A stretch of DNA of 64,000 nt from an uncultured Clostridia bacterium (GTDB lineage: Bacteria; Bacillota; Clostridia; Oscillospirales; Ruminococcaceae), in assembly GCA_947630845.1 (NCBI GenBank), contig CANRJB010000005.1, positions 62,001-126,000 on the forward strand. The letters are read 5' to 3'. Every line of letters starts with the position of its first letter. Position 1 is the first letter of the stretch. This document shows positions 17,711 through 26,263 of the stretch, in pieces. The translations under genes and the position numbers were made by a program. The notes below the pieces were generated by a model. It saw only the letters and a program-made list of their open reading frames with translations, made no database searches and was not told where the DNA came from.

Positions 17711-18423
17711 CAGTGTTTTCCTTTCCGCTCACAGAGCATGAGCATGGTATTGTCCTCGCTGAGCCGTATCCTGCCGAACCTTGTCAGCTCCAGTACCGCA
17801 AGGAAAGTAGCCACCCTTGCGGAACGATCCGTCACGCCCTCATAGAGCGATGCCACCTCTACCGTATCGCCGCCAAACAGCCTGCGCAGTACATACACCA
17901 CCTTGGATGTCACGGACACCACTCTGGTCTGTGTTACGGTATCTGTGATCTTTTCGGATAGTTCCTTGCCGTTCATCTTGCTTTTGCCGATACGGGCAAA
18001 GGTTTCAGCAAGCAGTTCGGGGGGATGGGTGAGCTGATAGGTCTGTTTCACTTTGCTGAGCTGCATGGGCTTACGCACGAAGATATCATCCGCAATAAAC
18101 TGTTCCTTCAGCAGCATAGCTGCCTTCTGACAGAGAGAATACTCGATCAGGGCTCCTTGCAGCTCCTGTCTTGCACGCTCTGCCTCCTCGGGCTTCGGCA
18201 GCAGAGACACCGTCTTGATATACACAAGCCGTGCAGCCATCTCTAAAAATTCCCCGGCAAGCTCCAGATCCTGCTGCCTTGCTTCCTCCATGTAAAGCAG
18301 ATATTGTTCAAGCAGTTTTGTGATCTCGATGTCGTTGATGTTGAGCTTGTGCTTGGAAATGAGGTGAAGCAGCAGGTCAAGAGGACCGGTAAAGACATCG
18401 AGCTTGAATTCCAGTACCGGCAT
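17710..18423 (-). CDS. scpA: Segregation and condensation protein A
   Basis: The kleisin subunit of the SMC-ScpAB complex, bridging the SMC heads. The 237-residue protein begins with the family signature FKLDVFTGPLDLLLHLI, has IKTVSLLP in the middle, and a C-terminal winged helix with FLAVLELTRFGRIRL. It follows the site-2 protease gene by one base and precedes scpB with an overlap. Confidence 0.95.
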   Translation of the reverse strand: MPVLEFKLDVFTGPLDLLLHLISKHKLNINDIEITKLLEQYLLYMEEARQQDLELAGEFLEMAARLVYIKTVSLLPKPEEAERARQELQGALIEYSLCQKAAMLLKEQFIADDIFVRKPMQLSKVKQTYQLTHPPELLAETFARIGKSKMNGKELSEKITDTVTQTRVVSVTSKVVYVLRRLFGGDTVEVASLYEGVTDRSARVATFLAVLELTRFGRIRLSEDNTMLMLCERKGKH

Positions 18424-18424
18424 A

Positions 18425-19111
18425 TCAGAATATAGCCGGTATCCAGCCTGTCATGAGCAGCAGGATCCGGATCAGCAGTATCCGCACAAAGTATAGCGGC
18501 ACATTCAGAATGCCTGTGAACATGAGAATGATCATGCCGACATAGAAGTATCTCTGGTTGCGCATCACCCAGAGTGCTGCCTTAGGCGGCAGCAGAAAAG
18601 TCAGCACCCTTGAGCCGTCCAGCGGCGGTATGGGGATCATATTGAAGATACAGAGCACAAGGTTGATAGAAATAAATTCTCCAAGCATCAGCATCAGATA
18701 GTCTTTTGACGAAGAAAGATTGACATAACCAATCAGCGTACCTATATATTGTGCGTCTGCTCCGCCGCAGAGCCGGAACACGATCATCCCTATCAATGCT
18801 GCGAGCAGGTTCATGGCAGGTCCTGCCACTGCCGTCACCATCATGCCGAAACGTGGATGCTTGAAATTAGTAGGCTTGACAGGTACAGGCTTTGCCCATC
18901 CGAAACCTGCCACCACGATGAGCAGTGCGCCCCATCCGTCCAGATGTGCCATAGGGTTGATGGTCATTCTGCCCATGTCTTTTGCGGTATCATCCCCCAT
19001 CTTATGCGCCGTCCATGCATGGGCAAACTCATGCAGAGGGCTGACCAGAAACACCACCATCAGACGTGTAAAATATTGCAGCAGCAGTTCTGTATTCAGA
19101 AATGAATCCAT
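18425..19111 (-). CDS. Site-2 protease family membrane protein (M50)
   Basis: A 228-residue polytopic membrane metalloprotease of the M50/site-2 group. The zinc motif HEFAHAWTA lies near residue 32 in a membrane segment, and a second metal ligand sits in [10 protein letters not shown] in the C-terminal half; several hydrophobic segments surround them. Short M50 proteins of this type (YwhC-like) regularly precede scpA-scpB. The substrate is unknown. ATG at 19111 follows GGGGAAGG; the longer upstream extension is not needed. Confidence 0.9.
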   Translation of the reverse strand: MDSFLNTELLLQYFTRLMVVFLVSPLHEFAHAWTAHKMGDDTAKDMGRMTINPMAHLDGWGALLIVVAGFGWAKPVPVKPTNFKHPRFGMMVTAVAGPAMNLLAALIGMIVFRLCGGADAQYIGTLIGYVNLSSSKDYLMLMLGEFISINLVLCIFNMIPIPPLDGSRVLTFLLPPKAALWVMRNQRYFYVGMIILMFTGILNVPLYFVRILLIRILLLMTGWIPAIF

Positions 19112-19285
19112 ACCTTCCCCTTTCCAATCGCATCTCATCAACATACTTACCTTTTTATTATACTACAAACCGGCAGGCATTGCAAGAGTTTTTCAGGAAT
19201 TTCTTTCTATATGTACATCTTTTTCGTGATTTTCTGTCCCGGAATGACATCCTGAGAAAAAATTTTGAAAAAATGAAAAAAAGAC

Positions 19286-19314
19286 TTGCTTTTTCTGAAA
19301 GAATCTGGTATAAT
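19286..19314 (+). promoter_or_regulatory. Sigma-A promoter of rpmB
   Basis: TTGCTT, 17-base spacer, TATAAT, about 45 bases upstream of the rpmB start. Confidence 0.75.
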
Positions 19315-19359
19315 ATATATCATGAGTGTTTTTCACACATGTTGAAGGAGGTGTTTTCG

Positions 19360-19545
19360 ATGGCAAAGTGTGCAGTTTGCGGCAAGGGTGTAACTTTCGG
19401 CAACAAGGTTTCTCATTCCCACAGAGCGACCAGCAGAACATGGAAGCCCAATGTACAGCGTGTCAAGGCAATCGTGAAGGGTTCTCCCTGCCACATCTAT
19501 GTATGCTCCAGATGCCTGCGCTCCGGTAAGGTAGAGCGTGCGTAA
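19360..19545 (+). CDS. rpmB: 50S ribosomal protein L28
   Basis: A 61-residue L28, starting [20 protein letters not shown]. It keeps two CxxC pairs (CAVC near the N-terminus and CSRC near the C-terminus), so it is the zinc-binding form. GAAGGAGG lies 9 bases before ATG 19360, which rejects the longer upstream extension. Transcribed alone between its promoter and a strong terminator. Confidence 0.97.
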   Translation: MAKCAVCGKGVTFGNKVSHSHRATSRTWKPNVQRVKAIVKGSPCHIYVCSRCLRSGKVERA

Positions 19546-19566
19546 GCAGACATACAGTAACAAAGG

Positions 19567-19595
19567 AATCAGGAGCAGCTGCTCCTGATTTTTTA
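19567..19595 (+). terminator. Intrinsic terminator of rpmB
   Basis: A 24-base perfect palindrome (AATCAGGAGCAG with CTGCTCCTGATT) is followed by TTTTTA, 21 bases after the rpmB stop. Confidence 0.85.
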
Positions 19596-19683
19596 TACTG
19601 ATACTTCATTCTGATAGACCTTTTCTATCAGAATGCAAAGGATCGGTATGTCTCTACCCCTCTATTTTAACAGGAAATTCGTA
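19594..19683 (-). repeat. Dispersed palindromic element, copy F
   Basis: On the reverse strand it starts GAATTTCCTGTTAAAATAG and ends AAGTATCAGTAT, with an internal 12-bp stem (CATTCTGATAGA with TCTATCAGAATG). It shares the TTTCCT start and ATCAGTAT end with the other copies. It abuts the rpmB terminator. Confidence 0.5.
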
Positions 19684-19710
19684 GGCTTCGGAGAAATATA
19701 AAAAATACTG

Positions 19711-19739
19711 TTGACTTTTGAAAAAAGCTATGGTATAAT
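19711..19739 (+). promoter_or_regulatory. Sigma-A promoter of the SseB-like gene
   Basis: TTGACT, 17-base spacer, TATAAT, about 70 bases upstream of the start codon. Confidence 0.8.
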
Positions 19740-19808
19740 AATAAGTATACAAACCCCAGATCGGCAGGAGGCTGCTTTTGCCGGAAGAATGATAATGAGG
19801 TGAAAATA

Positions 19809-20606
19809 TTGGCTGAAATCAAACAATCTCAGAGTCCTGTCATCAATCCCCAGTTGGTGCAGGCAATGACAAACATGAAAAAGGAGCGTAACCAGATCAC
19901 AGAATCTGCTTTTGTCAACTCTTTGAAGGCAGCACGCTTCCTTGTTCCGGCAAATGTGGATACCATCCAGAAAGCACAGGCTAATTCCGATGGTACTGTT
20001 GAGCTGAAGGATCAGCCGCAGATCAAGTTTGTGCTGTTCAGTTCCCCAGACGGAAATCGGTACTTTCCACTCTTTACCGATGCACTCCAGTATCAGAAAT
20101 GGGCTGACCACGACAAGCATCAGCTGACTGCCATTTCCTACTCCGATCTCTGTCAATTCATCCAGAGAGATCAGAATGCAAACAGCAATATTGTGGGGAT
20201 CGTCATCAATCCTTATGAACACAATATCATGATACAGAAAGACTCCATGCTCCGTATCATGAATACGGAAGCTCTTGCTCCGGGTACGAAGATCCAGATA
20301 GGCGACTTTAAGGAACAGCCGCAGGAGTTGATTGACCTGCTCAAAGAGCATCTCAAGGGACATGAGGAGATCGAAAAGGCATATCTGCGGGTAATGAAGC
20401 GTGAGGACAAGCCGAATCCCAACTTTTTGCTGGTGCTTGATTTTGATGTGCAGGCATTGGGCAATGACGCTGTCAAAGCTTTGTTTGACGGTATTGCAGC
20501 TGCTGTCAGACCGCAGCTGCGTGGCGTGGAGTTGGCGATCGTTCCGGCATCCAACAATTTCGGCGTGGCTGCATTGAAAAATGCATCCCCCTTCTACGAA
20601 AAGTAA
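19809..20606 (+). CDS. SseB family protein
   Basis: A 265-residue soluble protein with an N-terminal SseB domain (AARFLVPANVD, then YFPLFTDALQYQKW and GIVINPYEHNI) and a C-terminal SseB-C domain (NFLLVLDFDVQALG). The E. coli namesake was linked to serine sensitivity when overexpressed, but the function of the family is not established. The start is taken as TTG at 19809 because GAGGTG lies 8 bases upstream; the in-frame GTG at 19800 is inside that ribosome site. Monocistronic, with its own promoter and terminator. Confidence 0.85.
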   Translation: MAEIKQSQSPVINPQLVQAMTNMKKERNQITESAFVNSLKAARFLVPANVDTIQKAQANSDGTVELKDQPQIKFVLFSSPDGNRYFPLFTDALQYQKWADHDKHQLTAISYSDLCQFIQRDQNANSNIVGIVINPYEHNIMIQKDSMLRIMNTEALAPGTKIQIGDFKEQPQELIDLLKEHLKGHEEIEKAYLRVMKREDKPNPNFLLVLDFDVQALGNDAVKALFDGIAAAVRPQLRGVELAIVPASNNFGVAALKNASPFYEK

Positions 20607-20610
20607 TCTG

Positions 20611-20645
20611 ACAGGCTGCATCGTAAGAATGCAGCCTGTTTCTAT
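20611..20645 (+). terminator. Intrinsic terminator of the SseB-like gene
   Basis: An 11-bp stem (ACAGGCTGCAT with ATGCAGCCTGT, loop of 7) followed by TTTCT, five bases after the stop codon. Confidence 0.75.
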
Positions 20646-20682
20646 AAATTCACAGAAAATTCACAAACAATGTCCCATCCTG

Positions 20683-20691
20683 TGTTATAAT
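20683..20691 (+). promoter_or_regulatory. Extended -10 promoter of the transsulfuration-type gene
   Basis: TGTTATAAT about 42 bases upstream of the start; the -35 region is weak (a CACAAA-like hexamer near 20662). Confidence 0.6.
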
Positions 20692-20732
20692 AGATTTGTA
20701 TTATGCTGATGAAAACAGAAAGGAAGATCTCT

Positions 20733-21926
20733 ATGCAGAATTCTGATAAACTGAGCTTCACTACCCGTGCAATACATGCCGGAAATGCGGCTGACACGGC
20801 AACTGGTGCAATCGAACCGGCTGTCTATATGGCGAACAGCTTTGTACTCCCCTATGATGCCTCGCAGATGAACTGGTCGGCAAGTGAAGGCAATATCTAC
20901 ACCCGTAATGGCGGTGTCAATCAGGGAATGCTTGAAACAAAAATTGCTGACCTTGAGGGCGGTGAGGACTGCGTCGTGCTTGCAAGCGGCGTGGCTGCGC
21001 TCTCGGCACTCTTCTTTACAAAGCTGAAAAAGGGCGATCATGTCATTTTCTCTACTGTTACCTATATTGCCACCTATCGTATTTTCCATGAGCTATGGAC
21101 GGAAAAATGGGGCATCGAAACTTCTATTGTGGACTGCACGGATGTGGAAAATATCCGGAATGCCATCCGTCCGAATACACGGCTCATTCACTTCGAGACA
21201 CCCGGCAATCCGACACTCTGTATCTGCGATATTGAAGCAATTGTCAAGCTTGCCCATGAACATGGGATTCTGGTATCAGCAGACAACACTTTCTCCTCTC
21301 CTTACAATACCCGTCCGCTTGAATATGGTGTGGACTTCGTCGTGGAAAGCTTGACCAAGTATATCAATGGTCACGGTGATTCCATGGGCGGTGCAATCAT
21401 CGGACCGCATGACGACATGGAACGCATCCGCTATGAAGCACAGGTCAACATCGGCGGCTGCATCAGCCCGTTCAATGCGTGGCTCATCCAGCGTGGCTGC
21501 ACCACTTTTCCTCTCAGAATGCAGGTACATAATGACAATGCACTTGCCATCGCACAGTGGCTCGAACGTCAGCCCTGTGTGAGCTTCGTGGCATATCCGG
21601 GACTGGAGCGTCACAAAGGACACGAACTCGCTGTCAAGCAGATGGAGCATGGATTCGGCGGAGTGCTATGTTTCGGACTTCACGGAGAACACGATCTCTA
21701 CAACAGAGTTATTACACATCTGCGCATCTTCACCTCTGCGGTGTCACTCGGGAATGCGGCAAGCCTCATCGTATTTCTGGGTGAGGATGATGAGAGAATG
21801 TACCTCTACCCGGAGGAATTCCACAACGGGTTCTATCGTGTGGCAATTGGCATTGAAGACAAGAATGACCTGATCCATGATTTACGGCAGGCATTCAATG
21901 CTGAAGGCTTGGAAACGGTTGACTAA
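20733..21926 (+). CDS. Cys/Met metabolism PLP-dependent enzyme
   Basis: A 397-residue type I PLP enzyme of the cystathionine synthase/lyase group. Seen are FTTRAIHAGNAADTATGAIE at the N-terminus, substrate-side YTRNGGVN, VLASGVAALSALF, FETPGNPTL, SADNTFSSPYNTRPL and the PLP lysine in SLTKYINGHGDSMGGAI. This fits cystathionine gamma-lyase/synthase, cystathionine beta-lyase, O-acetylhomoserine sulfhydrylase or methionine gamma-lyase; the sequence alone does not decide. It could use O-acetylhomoserine from the MetA-type enzyme at 7.9-8.8 kb. AAAGGAAG precedes ATG 20733. Confidence 0.9.
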   Translation: MQNSDKLSFTTRAIHAGNAADTATGAIEPAVYMANSFVLPYDASQMNWSASEGNIYTRNGGVNQGMLETKIADLEGGEDCVVLASGVAALSALFFTKLKKGDHVIFSTVTYIATYRIFHELWTEKWGIETSIVDCTDVENIRNAIRPNTRLIHFETPGNPTLCICDIEAIVKLAHEHGILVSADNTFSSPYNTRPLEYGVDFVVESLTKYINGHGDSMGGAIIGPHDDMERIRYEAQVNIGGCISPFNAWLIQRGCTTFPLRMQVHNDNALAIAQWLERQPCVSFVAYPGLERHKGHELAVKQMEHGFGGVLCFGLHGEHDLYNRVITHLRIFTSAVSLGNAASLIVFLGEDDERMYLYPEEFHNGFYRVAIGIEDKNDLIHDLRQAFNAEGLETVD

Positions 21927-21975
21927 GACTATCAACTGGAAAATGAATTGATAGAGAACCTGTAGAATAACACAT

Positions 21976-22006
21976 AAAAAGGAGCTGCGTCGCAGCTCCT
22001 TTTTTT
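21976..22006. terminator. Bidirectional intrinsic terminator
   Basis: AAAAAGGAGCTGCG and CGCAGCTCCTTTTTTT form a near-perfect stem with a tiny loop, with A's before and T's after, between the convergent PLP-enzyme and GH26 genes. Confidence 0.88.
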
Positions 22007-22008
22007 AA

Positions 22009-24714
22009 TCATGTTGTACTTTTTACTGGAAGCGTGATAAGTTCAATACATGCTCTGAGAATGTTCAGACCATCATCCTGCGCAACATCACCGTCTAAAT
22101 TGACATCAGCATTGATCAGTCCCTGCGGAGTCACCTCTTCACCAATCATCAGGTACTTGTTCAGCATAATCATGTCAACCATCTGTACTTCACCATTTCC
22201 GTCAACATCACCATACAATGTATCACCCGGCTCGGTCGCATCTGTAGATGGCTCACCGTCCTTCTTGATGTAAGCAGCTTTGATCTGTGCCTGTGTCAAT
22301 TCGCCTTCCTCTGCGCCGATGCCGACATACCAGATCTGACCTGTAAACTCAGTCTGCTTCACGATAGCATCCTTCACGGCAGCAATGATGTCCTCATCTG
22401 TCACTTCTTCATCATCAAGCGTAACATTACGTAAGGACTTTGCAAGATCCACTTCGACCTCGCCTTCCTTATTTGCCTTCCATTCAATATTTGCCCAGTA
22501 ATACTTGCCATCAACCTCGGCAACACAGCCCAGACCGCCCGTTACTGCGGTAACACCTTCATCGAATGCTACATCGAGATAAACCTTGTCAGCAGCTTCC
22601 GGCAGAACGATCTTATAATCACCTGTGGTTGCATCCTGTGTGACCTTGCCTTCCTCCTTGCCGTCAGACGGCTCAGACGGGTCAGTGACATCCTCGGATG
22701 GATCTGTTACATCTTCTCCAGAATCCTTCTTGACATAAGCATCCACAATGGAAACCAGTTCGGTATCAGCCGCATCTTCACCAATGCCTGCATACCAGAT
22801 CTGTCCTTGGAAGGATTTCTGCTGGTTGAGCTGTTCCTTGACAGCATCAATGACCGGATCATCTTCATCCAGTACATCCGTGCCGAGGGATACATTGTAC
22901 AGGTTTTTCACAAGGTCAACCTCTACGACACCGCTCTTCGTGGTTTCCCACTGCACGTTTGCCCAGTAATATTCCCCATCAACCTCGACCGAAACACCAA
23001 GACAACCGTTTGCGTAATTGATCGCATCATCTGCAAGCTCAATTTTCAGGCAGACCACATCACCCGGTTCCGGCAGGTCGATCTGATAGATATTGTTCTT
23101 GCTGTCAAAGGCAATGCTTGCATGTCCCTCTTCCGGCTCGGTCGGCTCAGTATTCTCGACAGGATTCGTAGCATCGGGGTCGATCTCAATCGTGCCGAAG
23201 TCCGGCAGCTCATCAAGCGTGATGCACATTTCGCTGTTGTACAGCTCCTTGAGGTCAGCCGGGTCATTGATATTCGGGTTGCTGACGAAATTGGTGCTTT
23301 CCTCACCACCGTCATACCACGGCATATAGTACAGCCATCCAGCCTGATCGCCCTCAATATTGGCAAGTGTCGGAATGGAGTCGCACTCAAACATAGCGAC
23401 CATCTTTGCACTGTTGAAGCGATCCATGATGTTGTAGAACGTATCTGCGATCGAGCTGACATTGTGTGACTGTCCGCCGTTGCAGTTGTACTTGTCATAA
23501 CCCATGATGTCCACATATTGATCGCCCGGGTACCAGTTAGCGGAAGTGCTGAAGTCATAGCTGTTCCACTCCCAGATAAGGTTGTGACAGCCCTTGACAT
23601 TCGTCAGGTAGTCATACGTAAACTTCCACAGCTCCTTGTATGCCTTAGAACCCTCTCTGCCCCACCAGAACCAAGAGGTATTCTCACCGCCGTTGCCCTC
23701 TGCTTCGTGCAGCGGTCTCCAGAGAACTGTGATGTTCTTCTCCTGCAATTTCTGGAACTGTTCTGCTAAAACGTCCAGCGACTGTGTATAGTACTGGTTT
23801 TCTTTCGTGCCTTCCTCAGCAGCCTTTGCCGGAGAGAAATCTGTCTTTTCAGAATAGGTCGTCTTGTCAAAGGCAAGGGAAGAACCGATCTCATAGCTTG
23901 CGAAATCGACCGGCACGTTCAGGTGGAACGATGCGGTAACGATACCGCCTTTCTGTCCCCATTCCATGGCACGGCTAAAGCTGCCGTCATCGCTGCCGAA
24001 GCAGGGATTGCAGTAGTTGCCGAAGTCAAAGCCACGAATTGCAGGGAGTTTTCCGGTAGTTGCTTCGAGATACTTGAATTCGGTTTCTTCATCATGCGGA
24101 CCGCCGTGATAGATCTCCTGCTGTCCGACAAGGAACTGCTTGCCGTAAATGCTTGCCAAGTATGCCATGACCTGCTTGGTACTTTCGATGGCATCGGGGT
24201 CGCAGGTATTGGTCTGTGTTGCCTTGATCTCCGGGCGTTCCGGTGCAACATAATCCGTCACCAGCACATAGTCAAGGTTTGTCCAGCCCCATGTACCAAC
24301 AACGGCAATGGTATTTTCGCCAGCCTTGAGTGAAACTCTGCCCAGATCCAGCTCTGTGAATTCCTCGCATTCATCAAACTTAGCGGTTGTCAAGCCCTCA
24401 CCATTGACCGTGACATTGCCCTGCTTGCTGCCATAGGGGGCTGAGTAAGCAATTTTCAGTGAATAATCGCCTGCCTCCTCTATGTCCACCGTTACGGAAG
24501 CTTCCGGGATATCCCCCTCATTGTTGCCGAGGAACACATATCCGGTGCCGGAATAGCCTTTCCCGTCTGTCTGAACGGTCGCATCATTCACCAATGTGCC
24601 GTCCTCGAACTCCACCTTGACATCAACTGCACCAACCGGAAGCGGAAGTGCAACAAGTGAGTTCACGAGCATTGCCGCAGCAACTGCACTGCCGGCAATC
24701 TTTCTTTTCTTCAT
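22009..24714 (-). CDS. Cellulosomal GH26 beta-mannanase with CBMs and dockerin
   Basis: A 901-residue secreted enzyme for hydrolysis of mannan-type hemicellulose. In order: signal peptide (MKKRKIAGSAVAAAMLVNSL and following), a CBM35-like beta-sandwich (residues about 30-155), a GH26 catalytic domain (about 165-500), two related modules of about 120 residues each (about 530-670 and 690-825; shared core GxLGxxxEVDGxYYWAN and FxGQIWYxGIG, CBM80-like at best), then a C-terminal dockerin. Acid/base Glu337 lies in WRPLHEAEG and nucleophile Glu443 in MFECDSIP. The dockerin (GDVDGNGEVQMVDMIMLNKY) is nearly the same as in the GH9 enzyme and the adaptor. A GAGGAGGAT ribosome site precedes the ATG. Confidence 0.92.
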   Translation of the reverse strand: MKKRKIAGSAVAAAMLVNSLVALPLPVGAVDVKVEFEDGTLVNDATVQTDGKGYSGTGYVFLGNNEGDIPEASVTVDIEEAGDYSLKIAYSAPYGSKQGNVTVNGEGLTTAKFDECEEFTELDLGRVSLKAGENTIAVVGTWGWTNLDYVLVTDYVAPERPEIKATQTNTCDPDAIESTKQVMAYLASIYGKQFLVGQQEIYHGGPHDEETEFKYLEATTGKLPAIRGFDFGNYCNPCFGSDDGSFSRAMEWGQKGGIVTASFHLNVPVDFASYEIGSSLAFDKTTYSEKTDFSPAKAAEEGTKENQYYTQSLDVLAEQFQKLQEKNITVLWRPLHEAEGNGGENTSWFWWGREGSKAYKELWKFTYDYLTNVKGCHNLIWEWNSYDFSTSANWYPGDQYVDIMGYDKYNCNGGQSHNVSSIADTFYNIMDRFNSAKMVAMFECDSIPTLANIEGDQAGWLYYMPWYDGGEESTNFVSNPNINDPADLKELYNSEMCITLDELPDFGTIEIDPDATNPVENTEPTEPEEGHASIAFDSKNNIYQIDLPEPGDVVCLKIELADDAINYANGCLGVSVEVDGEYYWANVQWETTKSGVVEVDLVKNLYNVSLGTDVLDEDDPVIDAVKEQLNQQKSFQGQIWYAGIGEDAADTELVSIVDAYVKKDSGEDVTDPSEDVTDPSEPSDGKEEGKVTQDATTGDYKIVLPEAADKVYLDVAFDEGVTAVTGGLGCVAEVDGKYYWANIEWKANKEGEVEVDLAKSLRNVTLDDEEVTDEDIIAAVKDAIVKQTEFTGQIWYVGIGAEEGELTQAQIKAAYIKKDGEPSTDATEPGDTLYGDVDGNGEVQMVDMIMLNKYLMIGEEVTPQGLINADVNLDGDVAQDDGLNILRACIELITLPVKSTT

Positions 24715-24779
24715 AATAGTATCCTCCTCTTTTAGTAGAGTGCGGTCATGCAGTATCCGCATCCTACCCATATATCATC

Positions 24780-24808
24780 ATTATAACATGAAAAAATTTA
24801 TCATACAA
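24780..24808 (-). promoter_or_regulatory. Promoter of the GH26 mannanase gene
   Basis: Reverse strand TTGTAT, 17-base spacer, TATAAT with an extended -10 TG, about 65 bases upstream of the ATG. No catabolite-repression-like operator was recognised. Confidence 0.75.
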
Positions 24809-24870
24809 GAGGAATCAAAGGCTTTTGTCTATTATTGCCTATTTTTTTGTGCAATCTGCACAATGTATAA

Positions 24871-24899
24871 AATAAAGAGGGCAGGAATCCTGCCCTCTT
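24871..24899 (-). terminator. Intrinsic terminator of the str operon (after tuf)
   Basis: On the reverse strand a palindrome, AAGAGGGCAGG with CCTGCCCTCTT, is followed by TATTTTA, 11 bases after the tuf stop. Confidence 0.85.
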
Positions 24900-24910
24900 A
24901 AAATGATCTC

Positions 24911-26110
24911 TTATTCATCAATGGAGATAACAACGCCGGAACCAACAGTTCTGCCGCCCTCACGGATAGCAAAACGCAGATTCTGCTCGATTGCAATCGG
25001 AGTGATCAGCTCTACATGCATCTCAACGTTATCACCGGGACGGCACATCTCAACGCCCTCAGGCAGAGTGATAGAACCGGTAACGTCAGTTGTTCTGAAA
25101 TAGAACTGCGGCTTGTACTTGTTGAAGAACGGTGTGTGACGACCGCCCTCATCCTTTGTCAGCACGTACACCTGACCGGTGAACTTTGTGTGCGGATGAA
25201 TTGTGCCGGGCTTGCAGAGAACCTGTCCTCTCTCAACGTCCTTTCTCTGGATACCACGGAGCAGTGCGCCAACGTTGTCACCTGCTTCTGCATAGTCCAG
25301 AGACTTACGGAACATTTCAAGACCAGTTACAACTGTCTTTGTCTTCTCATCCTTCAGACCAACGATCTCTACTTCCTCGCCGACATTGAGCTTACCACGC
25401 TCTACACGACCGGTAACAACAGTACCACGACCGGAAATTGTCATGGTGTCCTCGATCGGCATCAGGAACGGCTTTGCATCGTCTCTCTCAGGAGTCGGAA
25501 TATACTCATCAACTGCATCCATCAGCTCAATGATCGGAGCGTATGCCGGATCAGACAGATCGTCCGGAGCTTCCAGTGCCTTCAGTGCAGAACCCTTGAT
25601 GATCGGAATGTCATCGCCGGGGAACTCATAGCTGGACAGCGTCTCACGAATATCCATCTCAACGAGCTCAAGCAGCTCTTCGTCATCGACCTGATCAGCC
25701 TTGTTCATGAAAACAACGATTGCCGGTACGCCTACCTGACGAGCGAGCAGGATGTGCTCCTTTGTCTGTGCCATAGGACCGTCAGATGCTGCTACGACCA
25801 GAATTGCGCCATCCATCTGTGCTGCACCGGTGATCATGTTCTTGACATAGTCAGCATGACCGGGGCAGTCAACGTGTGCATAGTGACGCTTGTCTGTCTC
25901 GTACTCAACGTGAGCGGTATTGATGGTAATACCACGCTCTCTCTCTTCCGGAGCCTTATCGATCATGTCGTAAGCCTCATACTTTGCCTGACCCTTCATA
26001 GCCAGTGTCTTTGTGATAGCTGCTGTCAGGGTGGTCTTGCCGTGGTCTACGTGACCGATGGTACCAATATTAACGTGCGGCTTGGTACGCTCAAATTTCT
26101 GCTTTGCCAT
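24911..26110 (-). CDS. tuf: Elongation factor Tu
   Basis: A 399-residue GTPase delivering aminoacyl-tRNA to the ribosome. G1 GHVDHGKTT, switch region [16 protein letters not shown]3 [20 protein letters not shown] and NKAD are all present, followed by the two beta-barrel domains ending [10 protein letters not shown]. Last gene of the str operon. It is separated from fusA by 153 bases that carry an extra promoter, so tuf can be transcribed independently. Confidence 0.99.
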   Translation of the reverse strand: MAKQKFERTKPHVNIGTIGHVDHGKTTLTAAITKTLAMKGQAKYEAYDMIDKAPEERERGITINTAHVEYETDKRHYAHVDCPGHADYVKNMITGAAQMDGAILVVAASDGPMAQTKEHILLARQVGVPAIVVFMNKADQVDDEELLELVEMDIRETLSSYEFPGDDIPIIKGSALKALEAPDDLSDPAYAPIIELMDAVDEYIPTPERDDAKPFLMPIEDTMTISGRGTVVTGRVERGKLNVGEEVEIVGLKDEKTKTVVTGLEMFRKSLDYAEAGDNVGALLRGIQRKDVERGQVLCKPGTIHPHTKFTGQVYVLTKDEGGRHTPFFNKYKPQFYFRTTDVTGSITLPEGVEMCRPGDNVEMHVELITPIAIEQNLRFAIREGGRTVGSGVVISIDE

Positions 26111-26180
26111 TGGAATTTTCCTCCTTATTTTAGGTTTTGTGGTTTATCCGGCTGCTCGTCATGCAGCCTCTGATAACTGT

Positions 26181-26209
26181 ATTATACCACATCTTCCAAG
26201 AAAATGCAA
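26181..26209 (-). promoter_or_regulatory. Internal promoter for tuf
   Basis: Reverse strand TTGCAT, 17-base spacer, TATAAT, about 70 bases upstream of tuf inside the fusA-tuf gap. Confidence 0.78.
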
Positions 26210-26263
26210 GTGTTTTTGAAAATTTTTCTGTCTCACGAGCATTTTCCGGTGATGTGAAAGGCA

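Noticed and set aside
19728..20621. Long open frame (297 codons) on the minus strand over the SseB-like gene
   Set aside because: It is antisense to a gene with recognisable SseB domains, promoter and terminator; the peptide has no familiar motif and no ribosome site.
25016..26173. Long open frame (385 codons) on the plus strand over tuf
   Set aside because: Antisense shadow of the highly conserved tuf gene; composition rich in Cys, Leu and His typical of such shadows.
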